Source: Labilibaculum antarcticum (lineage in GTDB: Bacteria > Bacteroidota > Bacteroidia > Bacteroidales > Marinifilaceae). From it: a stretch of DNA of 64,000 bases. This document shows, piece by piece, positions 1-9,050 of the stretch. Numbering within the stretch: the first letter of the stretch is position 1; every line of letters starts with the position of its first letter. The notes below the pieces were generated by a model, which was not told the origin of the DNA, made no database searches, and saw nothing but the letters and a program-made list of their open reading frames with translations. The translations under genes were made by a program, and so were the position numbers. Where the stretch lies: contig NZ_AP018042.1 in the NCBI RefSeq assembly GCF_002356295.1, positions 372,001 to 436,000 on the forward strand, written 5' to 3'.

Positions 1-1
1 A

Positions 2-937
2 TACGCTCAAGAGGAAGAAAAAGGAATTAACTACAGCGCACAACTCGATACCAATGTAATTGTAATTGGTGATCAAATAAATCTTTTGCTTTCAGTAGAA
101 CAACCCAAAGGTCTTAGGATAGAGTTCCCTGTATTTACGGACAGTATTGGTTCTGGAGTTGAGATTATTAAACAATCTCCTCAGGATACCCTCCCGCTGG
201 AGAATGGAATCATTAAAGTGAATAAAAACTTTTTGATTACTTCTTTTGATGATGGAGTACATAAAATGAATCCTTTTGAATTCAAGATTCATGATGAAAA
301 TCTGATGAATATTATTCGAACCGATACAATGTTACTAGGCGTAAAGACATTTGACATTGACACTAGCAAAGCTAATTTCGACATCATAATGCCAATAAAT
401 ACACCCATTGCATTTGCGGAAATTGCTCCCTGGGTGTTTGGTGGATTGATAGTTGCGGCATTGATTGTATTATTGCTTTTATATCTGCGCAAGCGGAAGA
501 AAAACCAGCCACTGTTCGTAAAAGCAAAACCAAGCGAACCGGCTCATGTTATTGCCTTGCGAAAGTTGGATGAGATCAGGCAACAAAAGCTTTGGGAGAC
601 CGGAAAGGTGAAAGAGTTTCATTCTGACCTGACGGATACCATTCGAAATTATTTAGATGAACGTTTCCATCTTTCAACACTGGAATCAACCACTGATGAA
701 ATATTAAAAGCAGTAAATTCGGTTGAAGTAAATTCAGAATGGCACGCTAAACTAAGGGACGTTCTTGAACGTGCCGATTTGGCCAAATTTGCAAAGCACG
801 CACCACTTCAGGACGAAAATGAATTAAGCTTAAAGTATGCTTACAAAATTATTGAGACAACCATTGTAGAGGAAGTTTCCGAAAAAAAGGAAAAAGAATC
901 GATTGCATTGGAAGAGACAAAAAAGGAAGAAAAGTAA
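2..937 (+). CDS. Aerotolerance-operon membrane protein upstream of BatA, 5' partial
   Basis: The reading frame is open to the left edge of the window, so the true start lies outside. The visible part has an extracytoplasmic N-terminal region, one transmembrane helix (about residues 140-160, rich in Ala, Ile, Val and Leu) followed at once by a basic stop-transfer RKRKK, and a helical cytoplasmic domain of about 100 residues ending in a Lys/Glu-rich tail. This position and shape match the DUF4381-like or BatD-like protein that sits between the MoxR/DUF58 genes and batA in Bacteroidota. It ends 18 bases before the chosen batA start, so the two are probably cotranscribed. The family assignment rests on context and topology rather than on a clear motif. 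Confidence 0.75.
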   Translation, partial: YAQEEEKGINYSAQLDTNVIVIGDQINLLLSVEQPKGLRIEFPVFTDSIGSGVEIIKQSPQDTLPLENGIIKVNKNFLITSFDDGVHKMNPFEFKIHDENLMNIIRTDTMLLGVKTFDIDTSKANFDIIMPINTPIAFAEIAPWVFGGLIVAALIVLLLLYLRKRKKNQPLFVKAKPSEPAHVIALRKLDEIRQQKLWETGKVKEFHSDLTDTIRNYLDERFHLSTLESTTDEILKAVNSVEVNSEWHAKLRDVLERADLAKFAKHAPLQDENELSLKYAYKIIETTIVEEVSEKKEKESIALEETKKEEK

Positions 938-955
938 ACTTTGAAAATACAAAGT

Positions 956-1948
956 ATGAGTTCTATACAATTTGCAAATCCTGAATATTTTTACTTGCTG
1001 ATCCTTTTGATACCACTTATTGCGTGGTACATTTTAAAGGACAAAAATGCTCATGCAAGTATTCAGGTATCAACATTAAAAGGCTTTCATTCAAGCGCGA
1101 AAACCTACAAATACTATTTGCGACATGCTTTATTTGTATTTCGCGTTTTAGCAATTGTATTTTTAGTGTTTGCTATTGCCCGCCCGCAATCCAGTAATAG
1201 CTGGGAGAATGTTACTACAGAAGGAATAGACATTGTGATGTCTCTGGACATTTCGAGTAGTATGCTTGCCCGCGATTTTGAACCAAACAGATTGGAAGCA
1301 GCTAAAGAGGTTGCTGTTAATTTTATTACCGGACGGGAGGATGATAAAATAGGATTGGTGATTTTTAGTGGCGAGAGTTTTACTCAATGTCCTTTAACAA
1401 CCGATCATGCAGTTTTAATTAACCTGTTCAAAGACATTCAGAGTGGAATGATTGAAGATGGTACTGCAATTGGCCTTGGATTAGCCAATGCGGTGAATCG
1501 TTTAAAGGACAGCAAATCGAAATCGAAAGTAGTTATTCTCTTAACTGATGGTGTAAATAATCAAGGAGAGATTGCTCCCATTACCGCTGCTGAACTAGCA
1601 AAGACCTTTGGTATAAGAGTGTATACAGTTGGTATTGGAACTATGGGAATGGCTCCCTATCCCATTCAAACTGCCTTTGGCATTAGTATGAGGAACATGC
1701 CTGTTAAAATTGACGAAGAAGTATTGAGGCAAATTGCCGATATGACTGGTGGTCAATACTTCAGGGCAACCGACAATAATAAACTAAAAGCAATTTACGA
1801 ACAGATTGACAAGTTGGAGAAAAGTAAAATTGAGGTGAAACAATACAGTACAAAAAGTGAGGAGTATTTAATTTTCGCTCTGTTCGCCGCTCTGTTTTTA
1901 CTTCTTGAAATTGCTTTGCGTAATTCGATATTGCGAAACATTCCGTAA
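956..1948 (+). CDS. batA: BatA, von Willebrand factor A membrane protein
   Basis: Inner-membrane VWA protein of the bat (Bacteroides aerotolerance) operon. N-terminal membrane segments lie at about residues 10-25 and 60-75. The VWA domain follows with a complete MIDAS motif DISSS near residue 98 and the TDG motif further on (ILLTDGVNNQGE). A last helix near the C-terminus gives the usual BatA topology with the VWA domain in the periplasm. ATG at 956 is preferred; an in-frame TTG at 941 would add only five residues. Its product (330 aa) has normal family length. batB follows after 34 bases. The molecular role of Bat proteins is not settled; they are linked to oxygen tolerance and envelope stress, and MoxR ATPases are their usual partners. 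Confidence 0.95.
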   Translation: MSSIQFANPEYFYLLILLIPLIAWYILKDKNAHASIQVSTLKGFHSSAKTYKYYLRHALFVFRVLAIVFLVFAIARPQSSNSWENVTTEGIDIVMSLDISSSMLARDFEPNRLEAAKEVAVNFITGREDDKIGLVIFSGESFTQCPLTTDHAVLINLFKDIQSGMIEDGTAIGLGLANAVNRLKDSKSKSKVVILLTDGVNNQGEIAPITAAELAKTFGIRVYTVGIGTMGMAPYPIQTAFGISMRNMPVKIDEEVLRQIADMTGGQYFRATDNNKLKAIYEQIDKLEKSKIEVKQYSTKSEEYLIFALFAALFLLLEIALRNSILRNIP

Positions 1949-1982
1949 TTGTTATTAACTGAACACAGAAAATCATTGAACA

Positions 1983-3020
1983 ATGAATCAATTTCGTCTT
2001 GATCATCCGGATCTTCTATATTTATTTCTAATTCTTCCAATTCTTGGAATTTTATATTGGATTAGTTATTCAAGAAAAAAGAAAGCTCTTGCTGAGTTTG
2101 GTGAGATGAATATCATCTCGCAACTAATGCCTTACGCTTCATTTACCCGACCGTTTTTAAAGTTTGGGATTCTTTTGCTGGCATTAAGTTTTATCATTTT
2201 TGGTCTTGCCGGACCCCAATTTGGTTCAAAACTCCAAACCATTAAAAGAAAAGGAGTCGAAATTATCATCGCATTAGATGTATCCAATTCGATGATGGCA
2301 CAGGACATTCAACCCAACAGATTGGAACGGGCAAAACGAGCTGTTTCCAAAATGGTTGACAAATTGAATAATGACAAAATCGGCTTGGTCATTTTTGCCG
2401 GCGAGGCATATACCCAATTACCGATTACAACAGATTATGCTTCAGCAAAAATGTTCTTGTCCTCCATTAGTACAGATATTGTTCCCATACAAGGAACTGC
2501 AATTGGAGCGGCAATAAATTTGTCTGTGAAGAGTTTTACTCCTGATAGTGAAGCAAGCAAGGCAATTATTGTAATAACTGATGGTGAAAACCATGAGGAT
2601 GACGCAATCGCTGCTGCAAAAGCTGCATTAGACCAAGGGATTATAGTACACACCATTGCCATGGGATTGCCGGAAGGTGCTCCGATTCCTGTGAGTCCCG
2701 GCTCTCGCGATTTCAAAAGAGATGAGAAAGGTAATATTGTAATTTCAAGATTGGATCAGCAAATGGTTGAACAAATTGCAACAGCCGGAGGCGGAAAACC
2801 GGTGATAGCCAACAATACGACTACCGGTTTAAATGCTCTTTTTACTGAAATTAATAAAATGAACAAAACAGAACTAGAGCAGAGAGTATATGCTGCCTAC
2901 GACGAAAAATTCCAATTGTTTATTGCTATCGGATTGCTGTTACTTTTCCTTGAATTTTTAGTTCTGGAACGTAAAAACCGCCATTTGAAGGATATCAATT
3001 TGTTTAAACCATCGAAATAG
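1983..3020 (+). CDS. batB: BatB, von Willebrand factor A membrane protein
   Basis: Second VWA protein of the operon, 345 aa, a paralogue of BatA. It has two N-terminal membrane helices (about 10-27 and 60-78), a MIDAS motif DVSNS near residue 99, the conserved TDGENHEDD stretch, and a C-terminal helix rich in Leu and Phe followed by a basic tail. BatA and BatB are thought to form a membrane complex with the TPR proteins BatC and BatE. The gene starts 34 bases after batA and ends 18 bases before batC, so cotranscription is likely. All metal-site residues expected of an active VWA domain are present. Confidence 0.95.
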   Translation: MNQFRLDHPDLLYLFLILPILGILYWISYSRKKKALAEFGEMNIISQLMPYASFTRPFLKFGILLLALSFIIFGLAGPQFGSKLQTIKRKGVEIIIALDVSNSMMAQDIQPNRLERAKRAVSKMVDKLNNDKIGLVIFAGEAYTQLPITTDYASAKMFLSSISTDIVPIQGTAIGAAINLSVKSFTPDSEASKAIIVITDGENHEDDAIAAAKAALDQGIIVHTIAMGLPEGAPIPVSPGSRDFKRDEKGNIVISRLDQQMVEQIATAGGGKPVIANNTTTGLNALFTEINKMNKTELEQRVYAAYDEKFQLFIAIGLLLLFLEFLVLERKNRHLKDINLFKPSK

Positions 3021-3038
3021 AACTCAATTCTGATTATT

Positions 3039-3806
3039 ATGAACAAATATATAGCAGTATTCATTAGTTTGCTTTGCCTCTTAAGTTTTGACGCATTAGC
3101 ACAAAAGGAAAGGAAATTTATCCGCAAGGGAAATGGCCTGTTTGAAGGAAATGAATATGAAAACTCTGAAGTAGAATATCGAAAGGCACTCAATAAAAAA
3201 ATCAATTCTTATGAGGCTGGTTTTAACTTGGGTGATGCCCTATACAAGCAAAAGAAATACGATGAAGCCTTGAAACAATATCAGGCTTTAACAGTAACGG
3301 AGCAGGATCCTAAAAAATTGGGGGAAATCTACCACAACATTGGTAATACTCTTCTGATGAACCGGAAAATCGACGAAAGTATTGAAGCTTATAAGGAATC
3401 GCTTCGGCACTCCCCTAATTCCAAAGAAACCAAGTACAACTTGGAATATGCCAAACGAATGAAACAGAAAGAGGAAGAGGAGAAAAAGAAACAGGATCAA
3501 AATAAAGACAAAAATAAGGATCAGGATAAGAAAGACCAAGATAAAAAAGATCAGGACAAGAAGGATCAGAAAGATCAAAACAAAGATCAAGATAAAAAGG
3601 ATCAGGAAGATCAGAAAAACAAACCTGAAGATCAGGATAAAAAGAAAGGTGATCCTGAAGAGCAACAGAATAAGATCTCTAAACAGGATGCCAACCGCTT
3701 GTTGGAAGCTCTTGAAAATGATGAAAAGAAGGTTCAGGAAAAGGTGCAAAAAGCAAAAGCTGCTGCTCAAAAAACAAAAAGAACCAAAATCAAAAAGGAT
3801 TGGTAA
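3039..3806 (+). CDS. batC: BatC, periplasmic TPR protein with charged repeat linker
   Basis: 255 aa with a signal peptide (cut probably after LSFDALA), then two to three TPR units at about residues 40-130 (NSEVEYRKAL, GFNLGDALYKQKKYDEALKQY, NIGNTLLMNRKIDESIEAYKESL). After them comes a low-complexity stretch of about 65 residues made almost only of Asp, Lys, Gln, Asn and Glu, built from DKKDQ-like steps, and a helical basic tail. The short TPR protein at this place in the operon is BatC, which is believed to hold BatA/BatB complexes in the periplasm. The linker is encoded by an imperfect DNA repeat (about 3480-3640) and would be prone to length change by slippage. Confidence 0.9.
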   Translation: MNKYIAVFISLLCLLSFDALAQKERKFIRKGNGLFEGNEYENSEVEYRKALNKKINSYEAGFNLGDALYKQKKYDEALKQYQALTVTEQDPKKLGEIYHNIGNTLLMNRKIDESIEAYKESLRHSPNSKETKYNLEYAKRMKQKEEEEKKKQDQNKDKNKDQDKKDQDKKDQDKKDQKDQNKDQDKKDQEDQKNKPEDQDKKKGDPEEQQNKISKQDANRLLEALENDEKKVQEKVQKAKAAAQKTKRTKIKKDW

Positions 3807-3820
3807 TAGATCTTCCCAAA

Positions 3821-3854
3821 TTGATTATTCCTAATTGATTAATCAGTAAATTTG
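3821..3854 (+). promoter_or_regulatory. Possible internal promoter before batD
   Basis: TAAATTTG at 3847-3854 matches the Bacteroidota -7 box TAnnTTTG. A TTG at 3821-3823 is the nearest -33 candidate; its 23-base spacer is longer than the usual 19-21. The box lies in the 110-base gap between batC and batD, so batD and batE may have their own transcript. Confidence 0.4.
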
Positions 3855-3890
3855 CGGAAGAATTACCGAACAAATTAATCGCGTTTATAA

Positions 3891-3919
3891 CATCTGACAC
3901 ACACATATATATACAGATG
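3891..3919 (+). promoter_or_regulatory. Inverted repeat that includes the batD start codon
   Basis: CATCTG (3891-3896) is the reverse complement of CAGATG (3914-3919), and the last three bases are the batD ATG. In the RNA the start codon would lie in the 3' arm of a 6-bp stem. The same arrangement precedes batE. A role in limiting translation is inference. Confidence 0.4.
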
Positions 3920-5726
3920 AAGAAAATATTTCTCTCTTTATTAACAGTTATTTTAATTGCAACATCGGTATTTGCCGATGAAATTAAATTTACTGCTTCG
4001 GCCCCAAATGTGGTGGAACTTGGTGAACAATTTCGTTTAACTTATTCCGTAAACAGCAAGGGCAAAAACATTAAAATTCCAGCTCTTAATGGATTTAGGG
4101 TGCTTATGGGCCCTTCAACATCAAGCAGCATGAGTACACAAATAATTAATGGAAAAGTTAGCTCTAACTCCTCCTACTCATACACTTATGTTCTTTTGGC
4201 CGAAGAGGAAGGAAAATTTGACATCACTCCTGCAACTATTACTATAGATGGTGAGACAAAAACATCAAATTCGCTCACTATTGAAGTGGTCGAGGTAAAT
4301 AAAACACGGCAGGACACTCAATCAAGCCAATCGAACAATACGGCCTCCGACGATAAAATCACAGAAAATAATTTATTTGTTAAAGTAGATTTAGACCGAA
4401 AAAGTGTTTACATGGGTGAACACATTGTTGCTAGTATTAAAGTATACACACGACTTACCATTGCTGGATTTGGGGATTCCAAATTCCCATCCTTTAATGG
4501 ATTTTTAAGTCAGGAAGTACCCACTCCGGGACAAATATCTTTGGAAGAGAAAATATTAACGGGACCATTTACAATACAGGAATCATTCGTAAATTAATTC
4601 TTTTCCCTCAGCACACCGGCGAAATTACAATCGACCCTTTTGAATTAGAGGTGCTGATTCGTCAGCGAGGAGCAAACAAAAGAAGTGGCTTCTTTGATGA
4701 TTTCTTTGATAATTATCAAGACGTTAGAGTTCCCCGAAAAAGCAAGCCTATAACCATTAAAGTGAAAGACTTCCCATCAAAAAAACCTTCAAGTTTGCTG
4801 GTGCGGTTGGGAACTTTGATTTGACCACGACTATCGATAAAGACTCAGTTACCGCAAATGATGCAATTACCATGCGGGTAAAAGTAGCTGGGAACGGAAA
4901 TCTGAAACTGATTAAACCATTGGAATTTAATTTCCCTCCCGATTTTGAAGTTTATGATCCTAAAACTTCTCAGAACTTAAAGAGTACCGAAGCGGGTATG
5001 AGTGGCTCAACCACTTTTGAATATCTGATTATTCCACGTCATGGCGGTGAATATGAAATTCCGTCGGTTGATTTCAGCTTCTTCGATCCGAAAGCTGAAA
5101 TATTCAGAACACGTTCTACTAAAAAATTCACCATTAAAGTAGCTAAAGGCGAAGGAGATAATTCGGGAACTATCATTAGCTCCTTCTCTAAAGAGAAAGT
5201 GAAATTTCTGGGAAAAGATATCCGCTATATTAAAACCAATGATTTCACCCCTCAATTAAAAGGTGAGGTTTTCTTTGGAACCACAAATTTCTATTTGGCG
5301 TATATCATTCCTTTCTTCCTGTTTGTTTTGGCCTTTGTATTCAACAGAAAACGAATAAAAGAAAACGCCGATACTGCAAAATTAAAAAATAAACGTGCCA
5401 ATCGTGTAGCGATGAAAAGGTTAAAAGCAGCCTCGGCAAGTTTAAAAGCGAAACAAAAGGATCAGTTTTACGATGAAATTCTAAAAGCAATTTGGGGATA
5501 TACATCGGATAAGCTGAATTTACCATTGGAGAATCTGAACAAAGAAAATATTAGTGAAATTCTGCTTAGTAAAGATATTGAATTAGAACTTAAAGATGAA
5601 TTTATAAGCATTCTGGACACCTGCGAATTTGCAAGGTATTCTCCATCGGCCGGATCATCGGAAATGGATGAATTGTATCAGAAAAGTATGGATACAATCA
5701 CCAAATTGGAGAAAAATATCAAATAG
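3917..5726 (+). pseudogene. batD: BatD, interrupted by two -1 frameshifts
   Basis: BatD is a large exported protein with Ig-like repeats and a C-terminal membrane anchor, part of the Bat complex. The gene begins well (signal peptide ending in TSVFA) but is read in three frames. Frame one ends at 4597. From about 4550 the homology continues in the next frame (NGTIYNTGIIRKLILFPQ, then TGEITIDPFEL), and from about 4785 in the third frame (KFAGAVGNFDL) to the stop at 5726. Each break lies at a run of A: AAAA at 4550-4553 and AAAAAAA at 4779-4785. One extra A at each place would restore a single frame of about 600 aa. The C-terminal part keeps a transmembrane helix and a basic cytoplasmic domain. 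Either the gene is decayed or both are base-calling errors; the well-preserved sequence on both sides favours recent loss or error. Confidence 0.85.
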
Positions 5727-5755
5727 ATTAGTCGGTTGTGTACTATCAAATAAAC

Positions 5756-5860
5756 ATGAAACCTCCATGATTAAATAATTAGTAACTCATACATGAGCAT
5801 GGTAATTTAATCAAGCTAAGTGCCATCTGACAACGGCATGAAAATTATAAACAGATGAAA
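5756..5860 (+). repeat. Dispersed leader repeat, copy 1
   Basis: This segment and 9051-9138 share several blocks in the same order: ATGAAAC-TCCATGATTA, a GGTAAT block, CCATCT-A-AAC, and AAAATTATAAACAGATGAAA. In copy 1 the last block runs into the batE start. Identity is patchy, so the two are old copies or share a regulatory design. Confidence 0.45.
5824..5857 (+). promoter_or_regulatory. Inverted repeat that includes the batE start codon
   Basis: CATCTG (5824-5829) and CAGATG (5852-5857) can pair; the last three bases are the batE ATG. This repeats the arrangement at batD, where the loop sequence differs, so the stem rather than the loop is what the two share. Confidence 0.4.
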
Positions 5861-6604
5861 AAAGCATTACAATTTATACTCGCCATATTTCTAAGCACTC
5901 AGGTTTGGGCTCAAGTCAACCCAATTTCTGAGGCCAACGAAATGTATAAAAAAGGCGAATACGAGAAAGCAATTCAAGCCTACGAATTTGTGTTGGATAC
6001 GCATTTAGAAGCTCCCGAAATTTATTTTAATCTGGGGAATGCTTACTATAAAACAGGCGAAATCTCGTCAGCAATTTTAAATTTCGAACGAGCACTACTT
6101 TACTCTCCTGACGATAAGGATATTCAATACAATTTAGACTTAGCTCGTAAACACGTTTTAGATAAGTTTGAAGTTTTGCCTGAAATTTTTATTGAAAGAT
6201 GGTTCTCTGGATTTAGAAATAGTTTTTCGGCCGATATGTGGTCCTACTTCTCTATTCTGTTTTTCTTACTGACGCTTACTTTTGCCTGCTTTTATCTGTA
6301 CAGCAATAAGTCCGGACTTAAAAAACTAGGTTTCTTTCTGGCATTTTTTGCTTTTGGCATTTCAATACTAACATATTCTTTTGCTTCGCAGAAAACGGAT
6401 GAAATCAATATTCGGGTGCATGCCATTATTGTTAGCCCAAGTGTAACCATAAAAGGTTCGCCTGATAAAAGCGGCACCGAATTGTTCCTCCTGCACGAAG
6501 GCACAAAGGTTAAGGTAATTGGTGAACTGCAGGAATGGAGAAACATTCAGCTTAGTGATGGAAACGAAGGTTGGCTGAAAAAAGAAGACATTGAAATGAT
6601 ATAA
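5855..6604 (+). CDS. batE: BatE, TPR and SH3-domain membrane protein
   Basis: 249 aa. A signal peptide (cut near QVWAQ) leads into two TPR units (about residues 25-100: YKKGEYEKAIQAYEFVL, YFNLGNAYYKTGEISSAILNFERAL). Two transmembrane helices follow (about 132-150 and 158-175). The C-terminal 65 residues form a bacterial SH3 domain (VKVIGELQEWRNIQLSDGNEGWL). This is the standard BatE layout, and it closes the aerotolerance operon, as shown by the terminator just after it. The gap of 128 bases from batD holds the start-codon hairpin and a repeat block also found near 9.1 kb. Confidence 0.92.
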   Translation: MKKALQFILAIFLSTQVWAQVNPISEANEMYKKGEYEKAIQAYEFVLDTHLEAPEIYFNLGNAYYKTGEISSAILNFERALLYSPDDKDIQYNLDLARKHVLDKFEVLPEIFIERWFSGFRNSFSADMWSYFSILFFLLTLTFACFYLYSNKSGLKKLGFFLAFFAFGISILTYSFASQKTDEINIRVHAIIVSPSVTIKGSPDKSGTELFLLHEGTKVKVIGELQEWRNIQLSDGNEGWLKKEDIEMI

Positions 6605-6615
6605 TTGCATAGAAT

Positions 6616-6648
6616 AAAGGATTTCGGTTTTCGAAATCCTTTTTTTTA
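6616..6648 (+). terminator. Rho-independent terminator of the bat operon
   Basis: Eleven-base stem (AAAGGATTTCG at 6616-6626 with CGAAATCCTTT at 6632-6642), a five-base loop and a T run of about nine. It lies 12 bases after the batE stop. Confidence 0.9.
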
Positions 6649-6816
6649 TTAAGAATACGGCATTTACAGCTTTCAGCAGACGATGGAAGCTTGTCGCGCC
6701 GGTGTTTGGGTTTTCCATTAAATTACTAAAAAGCCAATCTGTTTTACGACTAAATAGCCCATTAATCCTTAAATTTAATGCGGTTTACAAACAGCGAAAA
6801 AATAAATCTTACACCG

Positions 6817-7695
6817 ATGAAATATAGCATACAAAACGAATTCTTTCGAATTGAAGTTCTTGAAAAGGGAGCTGAACTTTGCAGCATCAAATCTCTAACT
6901 ACAAATCAGGAATATCTATGGCAAGCTGATCCGGAAATTTGGGGAAGCCACGCTCCCAACCTATTCCCCGTTATTGGTTGCTTAAAAGATGATGGATTTA
7001 TTCATGAAGGCAAAGAGTATCCAATGCCCAAACATGGATTTATTCGCAACAATGAAGATATTCAATTGCACAGCAAATCGGAAAATGAGCTTTGTTTTGT
7101 ATTAAAATCGAACGAAAACACACGTAAAGTCTACCCATTCGAATTTGAATACTACATTCATTATATTCTGGATGGCAAAAAGTTACATGTGAAAATCGAT
7201 GTAATCAATACCGACCCAAACAAACTATTCTTTTGTCTGGGTGCACATCCGGCTTTCGCATGTCCTTTGAAAAAAGGCGAAAAATACACGGATTACTATC
7301 TTGAATTTGAGCAAAAAGAAACTGCTCACACCTGGATGATTGTTGACAATGGACTTATTGGTCAGGAAGGGAAATTGATTTTAGATGAAAATGATCGAAT
7401 TGAACTAACACCGGATTTATTCGCAAAGGATGCTCTGATTTTTAAGAATCTAAAATCCTCATTTGTACAATTAAAAAGTAAGAATTCAAATTTCTCACTA
7501 AAAGTTAGCCTTGATGATTTCCCATATCTTGGGCTTTGGGCAAAACCAAATGCACCCTATGTTTGCATCGAACCTTGGATTGGAATCGCCGACAGCTATG
7601 ATTCAAGCCGGGAATTTTCCGAAAAGGAGATGATTCAATCACTCGATCCTGAACAAACATTTAGTGCCACTTACACCATTGATATCACAGAATAA
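6817..7695 (+). CDS. Aldose 1-epimerase family protein (LacX-like)
   Basis: Beta-sandwich sugar mutarotase relative, 292 aa from ATG 6817. An in-frame ATG at 6778 would add 13 residues that look unlike the family, so the later start is chosen (MKYSIQNEFFRIEV). Family signs are the N-terminal GAELCSIKS, WGSHAPNLFPVIG with the following HGFIRN (candidate catalytic His near residue 74), LGAHPAF (second conserved His) and the C-terminal CIEPWIGIAD (acidic residue). Such cytoplasmic proteins act on the anomeric carbon of hexoses or hexose phosphates; the exact substrate cannot be read from sequence. It stands alone between two terminators. Confidence 0.85.
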   Translation: MKYSIQNEFFRIEVLEKGAELCSIKSLTTNQEYLWQADPEIWGSHAPNLFPVIGCLKDDGFIHEGKEYPMPKHGFIRNNEDIQLHSKSENELCFVLKSNENTRKVYPFEFEYYIHYILDGKKLHVKIDVINTDPNKLFFCLGAHPAFACPLKKGEKYTDYYLEFEQKETAHTWMIVDNGLIGQEGKLILDENDRIELTPDLFAKDALIFKNLKSSFVQLKSKNSNFSLKVSLDDFPYLGLWAKPNAPYVCIEPWIGIADSYDSSREFSEKEMIQSLDPEQTFSATYTIDITE

Positions 7696-7697
7696 AG

Positions 7698-7738
7698 GAA
7701 AATGGCTCTCATCGTAATAGTTGAGAGCCATTTTCTTA
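7698..7738. terminator. Bidirectional terminator between convergent genes
   Basis: Perfect 14-bp stem (7698-7711 with 7722-7735), flanked by A on the left and T on the right. It serves the epimerase (+) and lies just past the end of the old yellow enzyme gene (-). Confidence 0.85.
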
Positions 7739-7765
7739 TGCTGTCTTTTTTGCAGTATTTACAAA

Positions 7766-8866
7766 TCACAGTTCTTTTAGCTGTTCTGAAAGAGTAGGAT
7801 AATCTGTATACCCAACTTCATTCCCTCCATAAAAAGTTTCCTTATTGGCTGCATTCAATTCAGCTCCTTGTTCAAATCGTTTTTCTAAATCGGGATTGGC
7901 CAAATAGGGTACTCCGAATGAAACCAGCTCTGCCTTTTTCGAAGTAATTGCATCATGACCAGTATCTTTGGTAAATCCTCCATTCACCATTCGAACACCC
8001 TTGTATTGCTTCCCGTAATAATCAGCCACATCTTTCATCAATTGCGGGTGATCATCAAGCGGCATTAGAGGTTCAATCAAATGCAAAAAGGAAAGATTGT
8101 AAGCATTCAGCTTCTCAATCACATAATTAAAGATTGATGTTGGCTCCGAATCTCCCATATCATTAAATAAGCCACTAGGCGAAAGACGAATACCAACCTC
8201 CGAAGCATCCCAAACCTGAAGCGTAGCCTCTAAAACTTCAAACAGTAAGCGGGCACGATTCTCTACAGATCCACCATATTTATCTGTTCTATGATTTGTT
8301 TTATCTTCTAAAAACTGATCAATCAAATAACCATTTGCAGCATGAATTTCAACGCCATCAAAACCAGCTTTCTTTGCATTTTTTGCTGCAATTTTATAAT
8401 CCTCAACAATGGATTTTATTTCTTCTGTTTCCAGAGCTCTGGGCGTAACAAAATCTTTCAAACCCTCATAAGTAAATGCTTGCCCTGCCGGACGAATTGC
8501 CGAAGGCGCAACAGGCAATCCTCCATTGTGAAAATCGGGATGCGAAATTCGACCAACATGCCAAAGCTGAATGAAAATCTTTCCTCCTTTAGCATGAACT
8601 GCCTCTATAACTTGTTTCCAACCTTCCACTTGTTCTTCACTATAAATTCCTGGCGTTGCCGGATAACCCATTCCCTGAGGTGAAATTTGACTGCCCTCTG
8701 TAATAATTAATCCTGCTCCTGCCCTTTGTCGATAGTACTCTGCCATTAGCTTTGTAGGAACATTTCCTTCTCCAGCTCTGTTTCTGGTCATTGGAGCCAT
8801 CACCATTCTATTTTCCAATTCAATTTTGCCAATCGCAAAAGGAGTCAATAATGTATTTTTATTCAT
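7766..8866 (-). CDS. Old yellow enzyme family alkene reductase (NemA-like)
   Basis: FMN-dependent NADH:flavin oxidoreductase, 366 aa, the usual length. It reduces activated C=C bonds of enones or nitro compounds in the cytoplasm. Visible motifs are the N-terminal LENRMVMAPMTRNRA (flavin site), IQLWHVGRISHPD, the active-site pair in EIHAANGYLIDQFL (His and Asn that bind the substrate carbonyl or nitro group), TDKYGGSVENRARLL and the C-terminal phosphate-binding VSFGVPYLANPDL. It is monocistronic. NemA-type enzymes are often induced by electrophile stress, but no operator was found here. Confidence 0.93.
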   Translation of the reverse strand: MNKNTLLTPFAIGKIELENRMVMAPMTRNRAGEGNVPTKLMAEYYRQRAGAGLIITEGSQISPQGMGYPATPGIYSEEQVEGWKQVIEAVHAKGGKIFIQLWHVGRISHPDFHNGGLPVAPSAIRPAGQAFTYEGLKDFVTPRALETEEIKSIVEDYKIAAKNAKKAGFDGVEIHAANGYLIDQFLEDKTNHRTDKYGGSVENRARLLFEVLEATLQVWDASEVGIRLSPSGLFNDMGDSEPTSIFNYVIEKLNAYNLSFLHLIEPLMPLDDHPQLMKDVADYYGKQYKGVRMVNGGFTKDTGHDAITSKKAELVSFGVPYLANPDLEKRFEQGAELNAANKETFYGGNEVGYTDYPTLSEQLKEL

Positions 8867-9050
8867 CTTCTTTTTTGTTATTTTTATTTAGTCAAGATAT
8901 AAATAAGATTTCGATTTCTAAAAAAAGAAATATTAGAGATAAGTATAAATAAATTTATAGTTGCGGTTTTTCGCTGAGCAAGAAAACAATCAAGCTGAAT
9001 TTCTATTGATCTCAACATTGCTTCGTATCTTCGCTAAAAATTTGAAAAGA

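Noticed and set aside
3288-3770. Long minus-strand frame with very hydrophobic Phe/Ile/Leu product
   Set aside because: It is the antisense of the Lys/Asp/Gln-rich batC linker; composition follows from the repeat, and batC is a clear gene.
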